Shown here piece after piece: positions 1 to 5,228 of a DNA stretch of 7,080 bases. The translations under genes and the position numbers were made by a program. The first letter of the stretch is position 1. Every line of letters starts with the position of its first letter. Origin of the DNA: Hyphomicrobiaceae bacterium (GTDB taxonomy: Bacteria > Pseudomonadota > Alphaproteobacteria > Rhizobiales > MH13). Location of the stretch: positions 402 through 7,481 of the forward strand of contig JAGRKQ010000172.1 in NCBI GenBank assembly GCA_020442235.1, written 5' to 3'. Under the pieces are notes generated by a model. That model saw nothing but the letters and a program-made list of their open reading frames with translations, had not been told where the DNA came from and did no database searches.

Positions 1-645
1 GAAGTAGCGGTCATGGGTGACCATGATCACTGCACCCGGATATTCGCGCAGATGCCGCTCCAGCCAGGCGATGGTTTCCGCATCGAGATGGTTGGTCGGC
101 TCGTCGAGGAGGATGAGATCGGGCTGGCGCAGGAGAAGCTGGCAGAGCGCCACGCGCCGCCGCTCGCCGCCGGAGAGGTTGTCGACCGCCGCATCGCCGG
201 GCGGGCAGCGCAGCGCTTCCATCGCCATCTCGACCTGGCTTTCCAGGTCCCAAAGGTTCTGGCTGTCGATGATGTCCTGAAGCTTGGCCGCCTCTTCCGC
301 CGTCTCGTCGGTGTAGTTCATCATCAACTCGTTGTAGCGGTCGATGATGGCCTGCTTCTTGGCGACGCCCTCCATGACGTTTTCCATCACGGTCTTGGTC
401 TCGTCGAGCTGCGGCTCCTGCGGAAGATAGCCGCAGGTCGCCCCGTCCGCGAGCCAGGCCTCGCCGGTGAACTCCTTGTCCAGCCCGGCCATGATCCGAA
501 GAACGGTGGACTTGCCGGCGCCGTTCGGCCCGAGGATGCCGATCTTGGCATCGGGGTAGAAGGACAGGTGGACGTTCTCCAGGACCTTCTTGGCCCCGTA
601 GGCCTTGCTGAGGCCGGACATGTGATAGATGAACTGGCGGGCCAT
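1..645 (-). CDS. ettA: Energy-dependent translational throttle protein EttA, N-terminal part (cut by window edge)
   Basis: ABC-F family ATPase. EttA binds the ribosomal E site and gates entry into elongation according to the ATP/ADP balance (family knowledge). It is cytosolic and has no membrane domain. The 215 visible codons start at the ATG at 645 ([17 protein letters not shown]) and hold the whole first nucleotide-binding domain: Walker [10 protein letters not shown] at residues 39-47, Q-loop LPQEPQLD near 74-81, the EttA-type arm insertion around 96-140, signature LSGGE at 157-161, Walker [13 protein letters not shown] at 177-188 and switch histidine H211 in VTHDRYF. All catalytic residues are intact. 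The second ABC domain and the linker lie outside the window. The sequence before the ATG (GCGAGAGACG) gives only a weak Shine-Dalgarno. The gene is divergent from the PAS gene across a 171-bp spacer. The motif set and N-terminus separate it from Uup and other ABC-F proteins with good confidence. Confidence 0.96.
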   Translation of the reverse strand, partial: MARQFIYHMSGLSKAYGAKKVLENVHLSFYPDAKIGILGPNGAGKSTVLRIMAGLDKEFTGEAWLADGATCGYLPQEPQLDETKTVMENVMEGVAKKQAIIDRYNELMMNYTDETAEEAAKLQDIIDSQNLWDLESQVEMAMEALRCPPGDAAVDNLSGGERRRVALCQLLLRQPDLILLDEPTNHLDAETIAWLERHLREYPGAVIMVTHDRYF

Positions 646-816
646 CGTCTCTCGCTTCTTCGGGTGTGATCGCGCGGGGGAATGTTGGGCGCCTCTTACG
701 GGAACGCAAGGAGCCGGGCAAGCGCGGCCGGCTTGCCGAAGCGATCCGCATGAGGTCTATGACAACGCACAGGGCTTTGCGTCACCTCAGTCGGGCCGCA
801 CACCGGGGACAACGGC
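646..816. promoter_or_regulatory. Divergent intergenic region with candidate back-to-back promoters
   Basis: This 171-bp spacer must hold the start signals for both ettA (minus) and the PAS gene (plus). The best minus-strand candidate is TTGCCC (716-721), a 17-bp spacer and TAAGAG (693-698). The best plus-strand candidate is TTGCCG (733-738), a 17-bp spacer and TCTATG (756-761). Both would give short leaders of about 40-50 nt. The -35 boxes are fair for an alphaproteobacterial housekeeping sigma factor, but each -10 box matches only 3 of 6 consensus bases, so these are tentative. The two -35 elements fall in the two arms of an inverted repeat at 717-737. No terminator or riboswitch is visible. 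Confidence 0.35.
717..737. repeat. Perfect 7-bp inverted repeat between ettA and the PAS gene
   Basis: GGCAAGC (717-723), 7-nt spacer GCGGCCG, GCTTGCC (731-737). Each arm overlaps a candidate -35 box, one per strand. It could be an operator, a hairpin, or simply two facing -35 elements. There is no T-run, so it is not an intrinsic terminator. Confidence 0.45.
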
Positions 817-1692
817 ATGCCGGAATTCTTCATCGAGGATCTGTCCGACCGCATTGCCGATACGGTCCAGCACCCTGCCCTGCGCACGCTCTACCGGCTG
901 TGGATGGACAAGGCCGGCGCCGGCGTTCCCCAGCTCAGCGCGCTGTCGCCGCTTTCGGCCGAGATCGAGGCGGCAACCTTGCTGCTCGTGCTCTTTGGCG
1001 ACGAACTCGTCTATGTGCGCTACGGACGGAACCTGACCACCAGCTTCGGCGAGGACTATTCCGGGCGAACGACCTCGTCCGTTCCCGGTGATCCGGGCCG
1101 GTTCTTCGATCATTTCTACCGCGAAGTCCTTGAGGGCGACAGGGCGCGCCTCACCGTCAACCAGGCAACGCTCGCCCCGCGAATCCACATCTGGGAGCGC
1201 CTGTGCCTTCCCGTCCGGCTTGCTGAAGGCCGCGGCCTGATGGTCGGCGTGGCCCCCCGCGCCTTCCAGAGCGAACTCGTCGACGCGATCCTTGACGCCA
1301 ATGTCGACGGCATCTTCGCCCTTGGCGCGATCACCGATGAGTTCGGCTCGCTGGCCGATGCACGCATCATCTTCGCCAATGCCGCCGCGGGCGCTCTGTG
1401 CGGCAGGGCCCGCGAGGACATGGTCAGCGCACACATCGCGGATATTTTCCCGGACGTTTTCGAGAACGGGGTCTTTGCCCTCATTCAGCAGAGCGCCAGG
1501 GACGCAACGCCGCTGCGGTTCGACATCGCCAGCCCGGCCGGACTGAATCGCGGCTACTACCGCGTCACCATCGCCCCCTGGAAATCGGGCGTGACGCTAA
1601 CCTGGTGCAACATTTCCGACCTTGCCGCCAAGAAACCGGAGCTGCCGGCCGGCCTCATCGCCAACCTGACCATTCTCAAGCCTGCGTCATGA
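817..1692 (+). CDS. PAS domain protein of 291 residues without a visible output domain
   Basis: Cytosolic: no signal peptide or membrane segment. It appears to be two sensory modules in a row. Residues about 20-150 contain LRTLYRLWMDKAG and LLVLFGDELVYVRYGRNLT, resembling the PAS_5-type alphaproteobacterial PAS fold. Residues about 154-270 are a more typical PAS domain (ILDANVDGIFAL, then RIIFANAAAGALCGR, then HIADIFPD, ending in the strand YYRVTIAPW and GVTLTWCNISDL). Nothing follows that could be a kinase, GGDEF, EAL, helix-turn-helix or methyl-accepting domain, so it presumably signals through a partner. The ligand cannot be predicted. The start ATG at 817 has a modest GGGGA Shine-Dalgarno 7 nt upstream. 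It ends in CATGA, where the TGA overlaps the ATG of a 20-codon frame leading to the DUF3307 gene, so the two are probably co-transcribed. The PAS assignment is confident for the second half and moderate for the first; the role is unknown. Confidence 0.82.
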   Translation: MPEFFIEDLSDRIADTVQHPALRTLYRLWMDKAGAGVPQLSALSPLSAEIEAATLLLVLFGDELVYVRYGRNLTTSFGEDYSGRTTSSVPGDPGRFFDHFYREVLEGDRARLTVNQATLAPRIHIWERLCLPVRLAEGRGLMVGVAPRAFQSELVDAILDANVDGIFALGAITDEFGSLADARIIFANAAAGALCGRAREDMVSAHIADIFPDVFENGVFALIQQSARDATPLRFDIASPAGLNRGYYRVTIAPWKSGVTLTWCNISDLAAKKPELPAGLIANLTILKPAS

Positions 1693-1751
1693 TCGTCATT
1701 GCGCTTGGCTGCGACTTCCTTCAGGAAGGCGGGTCGGAGAGAGCCAGATGA
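1689..1751 (+). CDS. Possible 20-codon coupling frame between the PAS and DUF3307 genes
   Basis: The encoded peptide is MIVIALGCDFLQEGGSERAR. Its ATG (1689-1691) overlaps the PAS stop in ATGA, and its TGA (1749-1751) overlaps the DUF3307 start in ATGA. A ribosome ending the PAS gene could restart here and be delivered onto the DUF3307 start. No independent Shine-Dalgarno is obvious for it, and the peptide resembles nothing I know. The double overlap may be chance in a 55-nt gap, so confidence that it is translated is low. Confidence 0.22.
   Translation: MIVIALGCDFLQEGGSERAR
1736..1743 (+). promoter_or_regulatory. Shine-Dalgarno site of the DUF3307 gene
   Basis: GGAGAGAG lies just before the ATG at 1748, with 8 nt between the GGAG core and the start codon. 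This favours that ATG over the in-frame ATG at 1757. A 5-bp hairpin (CTTCC 1715-1719, GGAAG 1724-1728, loop TTCA) sits just upstream and leaves the site free. Confidence 0.7.
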
Positions 1752-2143
1752 ACACAATGCCGCAATCGGCCGAGACCGTCCTCGCCCTCTTGACGTATCT
1801 GCTCGTCAAGCACGTCCTGTTCGATTTCGTCTTCCAGTCGTCCTGGCAGGTGGAGAACAAGGGGCGTTACGGCCATCCGGCAGGCTTCGTCCATGCCGGG
1901 TTGCATGGCCTTGGCACCTTCGCCGCCCTGCTGCTTGCCCATATGCCGCTGGAAATCTCCGCCATGCTGGGCCTCGGCGAAGGCGTATTCCACTACCACG
2001 CCGACTGGGCCAAGGATCAGATCACCCGCCGCTTTGCCTGGACGCCGAAGGATCAGGCCTTCTGGACCGCCCTCGGCATCGACCAGACCGTGCACCACGC
2101 GTCCTACCTTGCCGTGGCGGCCATTGCGGTGATGATCGCCTGA
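1748..2143 (+). CDS. DUF3307 family small membrane protein
   Basis: This 131-residue protein belongs to a family of unknown function. The family pattern I recall is present: KHVLFDFVFQ (residues 21-30), ENK (36-38), HAGLH (49-53), HYHADWAKD (82-90) and IDQTVHH (111-117). Hydrophobic stretches at about 9-29, 47-68 and 117-131 suggest an inner-membrane protein with three or four helices. Histidines and acidic residues (H22, D26, H49, H53, H82, H84, D86, D112, H116, H117) lie at or next to these helices, which could form a metal or proton site; that is inference. The length is typical of short single-domain members. It is the second gene of the plus-strand unit after the PAS gene. Its stop lies 4 bp from the bcsN stop on the other strand, so its transcript must end inside or beyond bcsN. 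Family assignment is fairly sure; function is unknown. Confidence 0.83.
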   Translation: MNTMPQSAETVLALLTYLLVKHVLFDFVFQSSWQVENKGRYGHPAGFVHAGLHGLGTFAALLLAHMPLEISAMLGLGEGVFHYHADWAKDQITRRFAWTPKDQAFWTALGIDQTVHHASYLAVAAIAVMIA

Positions 2144-2147
2144 TCCC

Positions 2148-3194
2148 TTACGGCAGAGGCACGGAAGCCACCGTCGTCACACCCTGACCGACCGCGCGCG
2201 CCGGCTGCACCGGGCGCGCTTCGACCGGCGTCGCTGGCGCGCTCACCGGCACGGTCACGGGCACGGCCGCGCCCGGCAGCGGCACGGGACGACCGGCCGC
2301 CGGATAGGCGCCGGCATGGCGTGTGGGAACGGTTGGCGCCCCCCCCACCGAAGGAACCCCTGCCGGTGCATCCTGCGGACCCGGAACGATGATCGCTTCG
2401 GTCGGAACGCTTTCCGGCGGCGCAGCGCGCACACTCGGAACGGCGCGGGCCGTTTCCCCGATGGGGGTGCGGTTCGCCGGTTCGGGTGCCGGCGGAAGAT
2501 ATTCGCGCCTCGGTTCCGTGATGACCGGCGCCGGCATTGCGGCAACGCTGCCGGGGCTTGCCAGCAGCGGGTCGGAATAGGCCCCGACCGCCAGCGCCTC
2601 GGAGAGCTGAAGCGCCTGTTCGCGCGACAACCCCTCGCGGCAGTACCGCAGGCGGATGTCCCAGACCGTCATCGACGCGTTGAAGACGAAGAGCGTGGAG
2701 CGCTGCTGCACCTCTTCCTGGCTGGTCGTCTGCCAGGCATAGAGGCATCCAGCCCCGCCGGTGCGCCCATAGGCAAGGCCGACAGGACCGCGGCTGTTGG
2801 TGACGAGCGTATCGACGATGCGCATCGAAACGCCCGGAAGCGCTGCGGCGATCTCCTGCGCAATCAGCGTCTGGCTGGTCCCCGGAATGGCCTCGCCGCG
2901 CACGACGCGCACCGTGATGGCATTCTCACCGACAAGGCCGGCGATCCCGCCCAGAACGATCCTCTGGTTCACATCCGGCCCGTCGCGGTTCTCGATCACC
3001 GCGACGATCCGACCCGCCGATTGCGGCAGGCTCGCCAGGGCACGGGTGACGGGCACCTGTTCGGGCTGGCCCACCTGGGTGTAGGCCCCGGAATTGTTGA
3101 AGCCGAAAACATGGCTGTCACCGGCGCAACCCGCCGCTCCCAGCAAGGTTCCGGCCAAAAGAAGATGGGAAAATCCTGCCCTGATTCCCCGCAT
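2148..3194 (-). CDS. bcsN: Cellulose biosynthesis protein BcsN, lipoprotein
   Basis: Last gene of the cellulose operon. The 348-residue product starts with a lipoprotein signal: charged MRGIR, hydrophobic LLLAGTLLG, then AAGC with Cys23 as the likely lipidated residue. The -3 position is Ala rather than Leu, so the lipobox is imperfect. Ala24 at +2 does not signal inner-membrane retention, suggesting the outer membrane. The conserved core spans about 45-225: GRIVAVIENRDG (61-72), VNQRIVLGGIAG (75-86), GPVGLAYGR (136-144), CLYAWQ (150-155), IRLRYCREG (180-188) and YSDPLLASP (206-214). Cys150 and Cys185 could form a disulfide. Residues about 220-348 are low complexity, rich in Pro, Ala and Val, probably disordered. 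BcsN is known as an accessory protein of rhizobial cellulose operons with no settled biochemical role. The start ATG is 3 nt after the TPR gene's stop, with a strong Shine-Dalgarno inside that gene. The family call rests on core motifs plus operon position. Confidence 0.85.
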   Translation of the reverse strand: MRGIRAGFSHLLLAGTLLGAAGCAGDSHVFGFNNSGAYTQVGQPEQVPVTRALASLPQSAGRIVAVIENRDGPDVNQRIVLGGIAGLVGENAITVRVVRGEAIPGTSQTLIAQEIAAALPGVSMRIVDTLVTNSRGPVGLAYGRTGGAGCLYAWQTTSQEEVQQRSTLFVFNASMTVWDIRLRYCREGLSREQALQLSEALAVGAYSDPLLASPGSVAAMPAPVITEPRREYLPPAPEPANRTPIGETARAVPSVRAAPPESVPTEAIIVPGPQDAPAGVPSVGGAPTVPTRHAGAYPAAGRPVPLPGAAVPVTVPVSAPATPVEARPVQPARAVGQGVTTVASVPLP

Positions 3195-3197
3195 GGC

Positions 3198-5228
3198 TCA
3201 CCTCCAGCCCGTCAGGCCACTGATCTGGTTGAACGTGGCGAGTGCCCGCCGCGTTTCCGAAGTCGAAAGTTGCCGGTCAAGCGCCTCCACCAGCTGGCGC
3301 GCTTCGGCCGTGCGGCCCATGCCGTGCAGGGCCCAGACGCGCAGCATGCTGAGATCGCGCGTCTCGGGCGCGAACTCGCGGCGCCGGTCGAGCGCGGCCA
3401 GCGCCTCGCCATACTGGCCCTGCTGGTAGCTGCGGTTGGCAAGGTCGGCGAGCACCGCACGGGCGATTTCGGCCCGCTGGCTTTCGCTGACCGCCGCCCC
3501 GCGCACCGCATCGAGCGCGGCAAAGCTCTGCCCGATCCGCAGCAGCGCCAGCGAACGCCCATAGGCGGCATCGCCGGAAATCCGCCGCGGCCCCGCGCCC
3601 GCCGCCTCGAAGGCGGCCATCGCCTCGTGCGGGCGCTGGAGATCGAGAAGACACCAGCCGCGGATGAGGCTTGCCTCGGGGCTGCGTGAACCGCTGGCGT
3701 CGAGCAGCCGCAGGCACTCGCTGGACCGTCCCGCGCGCTGGGCCTCGGCGGCTCTCAGAACGCGTGAATCCCCCCCACCGCCACCGCCACCCGAACGGGC
3801 CGCCGGCTGCGGGCTGGGGCGCCGTTCGGCAAGATCGCCCTCCAGAGCGGCAAGGGTGGGAAAGCGGCGGCTTTCTTCGGCCAGAAGCTGGCGGGCCTGG
3901 TCGCGCGATCCCTCACGGTAGAGGGTGCGGATCATGCCTTCGGCGGCGGTCGCCGTCGGCTGCCAGGACATGGCCTGCTCGAACCACGCTTTGGACGCCT
4001 CGAACTGCGCTGTCTGATAGGCATACCAGCCGAGCGCTTCGGCCCCGTCGCCCGATTGCAGGAGGCGGACCGTCTCAGCGAAGCGCTGCACGCGCTCCGG
4101 CGAACCGGGCACCGGCGGCTCGGCGAGAAGATCGTGCGCGACAAGCTCCACGAACACCGAAAGCAGGCGCTCGTCCTCGGTCGGCGCAGCGGCAATGCGT
4201 TCGGCTTCCGCCCGCCAGCCGACATCGCGCAGGACCAGCGCAAGCCCGACCCGTGCATCCGTGTCCCCGCCTTGCTCCACGGCCAGTTCAAAGAACGGCA
4301 GCGCCCGCATCATGTCGCCGGAAAGGCGATAGTACCAGCCGATCAGCGCCGCATCGCCAGCGTGGCGGCCCTGCTCGGCGCTCGCCTCGATGACGGCCAG
4401 CGCCTCGGCGCGCGGCGGCGTTCGGGCCGGATCGCGCAGGAAGGCGCCGACCTCGGCACGCACCAGATCGGTCTCCAGAGCCGCAAGCGAGGCCGCATCG
4501 GGTGTCGGCGGCAGCATGCGGGCAAGATCGAGAAGCCCGCGCGCTTCCTCCGGCGCCACATGCACCAGCGCCTTGACGATGCTGACACGCCGCTGGTCGA
4601 AATTCGCCGAAGAGCGCACCGCCAGTTCGAACAGCGCCAGTGCCTGCTCGCGATTGCCGAGCGCACCATAGCTGTCGGCAACACGCCACATCACGTCGAG
4701 ATCGTTGGCAACGATGAGGCTCGGATCGGCCTCCACGATGTCGACCACGGCGCCGTGATTGCCGCCCTCGGATGCCGCGATCAGGCGTGCGCGCCGCTCC
4801 ATGCGCTCCAGCGCCACCAGAAGATCGTCCGGCGGCTGCCAGGTCGGGTCGACCCTGAGGCGGGTTTCGACCTCGGCACGCAAATCCTGAATGCGGCCCG
4901 CCCCGAGAAGATCCCACAAGGGCTGCTCGGGATTGACCGACATGCCGAGATGCAGATCGGACGGCGGCTGCCAGCCCGGATACAGCATCTGCAAACGGCG
5001 GATTTCGGCTTCCACACGCGCCGTCTGGTTCTGGCTGGCGTAGTAGCGCAGCGCGCTTTCATCCACCTGAACCTGTTGCGGGGCCGCAGGCGCGCCGGCA
5101 ACCGCCAGCGTTGCCGGTTCGGCAACGGGCATGCGCGTTGGCATGCCGAGCCCCTGGGCACGGGCCGGGGAGGCGAGCGCAACGCTCGCCGCAACCAGCG
5201 CGCAAAGTGAGACCATACGCAGGTTCAT
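3198..5228 (-). CDS. Periplasmic TPR protein of the cellulose operon (BcsK-like position, no BcsC barrel)
   Basis: The 676-residue product has a Sec signal peptide, residues 1-24, cut after ARA. Three degenerate repeats with P-x6-DL spacing fill about 66-177. Helical TPR-like units follow, among them DVMWRVADSYGALGNREQA (near 178), ALIGWYYRLSGDMMRALPF (294-312), ALGWYAYQTAQFEASKAWF (398-416) and, after a linker, NRSYQQGQYGEALAALDRR (598-616) and LRVWALHGMGRTAEARQLV (629-647). A seven-glycine run at 480-486 divides it into two superhelical parts. The C-terminus stays helical to the last residue, so there is no BcsC-type outer-membrane barrel. By place and content it matches the TPR protein that I recall being named BcsK in rhizobial type III operons, a likely scaffold for the growing glucan; the symbol is left blank because I cannot confirm it. 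The start ATG at 5228 forms ATGA with the bcsZ stop and has a perfect AGGAGG 7 nt upstream. Confidence 0.9.
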   Translation of the reverse strand: MNLRMVSLCALVAASVALASPARAQGLGMPTRMPVAEPATLAVAGAPAAPQQVQVDESALRYYASQNQTARVEAEIRRLQMLYPGWQPPSDLHLGMSVNPEQPLWDLLGAGRIQDLRAEVETRLRVDPTWQPPDDLLVALERMERRARLIAASEGGNHGAVVDIVEADPSLIVANDLDVMWRVADSYGALGNREQALALFELAVRSSANFDQRRVSIVKALVHVAPEEARGLLDLARMLPPTPDAASLAALETDLVRAEVGAFLRDPARTPPRAEALAVIEASAEQGRHAGDAALIGWYYRLSGDMMRALPFFELAVEQGGDTDARVGLALVLRDVGWRAEAERIAAAPTEDERLLSVFVELVAHDLLAEPPVPGSPERVQRFAETVRLLQSGDGAEALGWYAYQTAQFEASKAWFEQAMSWQPTATAAEGMIRTLYREGSRDQARQLLAEESRRFPTLAALEGDLAERRPSPQPAARSGGGGGGGDSRVLRAAEAQRAGRSSECLRLLDASGSRSPEASLIRGWCLLDLQRPHEAMAAFEAAGAGPRRISGDAAYGRSLALLRIGQSFAALDAVRGAAVSESQRAEIARAVLADLANRSYQQGQYGEALAALDRRREFAPETRDLSMLRVWALHGMGRTAEARQLVEALDRQLSTSETRRALATFNQISGLTGWR
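3201..3205 (-). promoter_or_regulatory. bcsN: Shine-Dalgarno site of bcsN inside the end of the TPR gene
   Basis: On the minus strand the mRNA reads GGAGG TGA GCC ATG. The Shine-Dalgarno is the last bases of the TPR coding sequence, directly before its TGA, 6 nt from the bcsN ATG. GGCU (3206-3209) and AGCC (3195-3198) could pair as a 4-bp stem that displays this site in its loop. Confidence 0.75.
3771..3791 (-). repeat. Seven-glycine codon run (GGT/GGC/GGG) in the TPR gene
   Basis: On the minus strand GGT GGC GGT GGC GGT GGG GGG encodes Gly480-486, a flexible joint between the two TPR parts. On the plus strand it reads as a run of six C followed by ACC/GCC units. It is a short simple repeat that could vary in length between strains. 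The frame is intact here. Confidence 0.8.
4698..5033 (-). repeat. Three degenerate repeats at the N-terminus of the TPR protein
   Basis: Unit 1 (about residues 66-92) ends LYPGWQPPSDL, unit 2 (about 110-136) ends VDPTWQPPDDL, exactly 44 residues later. Both share an A-E-[I/V]-x-R helix before the PxWQPPxDL motif. Unit 3 (about 151-177) ends ADPSLIVANDL and keeps the P-x6-D-L spacing but has lost WQPP. The spacing from unit 2 to 3 is 41 residues. This looks like an old internal duplication of a helix-turn unit rather than canonical TPRs. Confidence 0.6.

Noticed and set aside
13..669. 218-codon plus-strand frame over ettA
   Set aside because: Antisense to ettA; composition and lack of motifs mark it as a shadow.
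11..751. 246-codon minus-strand frame over ettA
   Set aside because: It is an Arg/Gly-rich out-of-frame reading of ettA. The true ettA frame (1-645) has every ABC motif.
787..1434. 215-codon minus-strand frame over the PAS gene
   Set aside because: Antisense to the PAS gene, which has recognisable PAS motifs and a stop/start overlap with its neighbour.
1715..1728. Hairpin CTTCC-TTCA-GGAAG after the PAS gene as an intrinsic terminator
   Set aside because: Only a 5-bp stem, no U-run after it, and directly followed by the Shine-Dalgarno of the next gene in the same unit.
2316..3689. 457-codon plus-strand frame across bcsN and the TPR gene
   Set aside because: It lies antisense to two well-supported coding sequences. 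Its Arg/Gly/Ala-rich, low-hydrophobicity product is typical of shadows in high-GC genes, and it crosses the junction of two real genes.
4056..5210. 384-codon plus-strand frame inside the TPR gene
   Set aside because: Antisense to a coding sequence with a signal peptide, repeats and ATGA coupling. The His/Arg/Gln-rich product has no recognisable domain.
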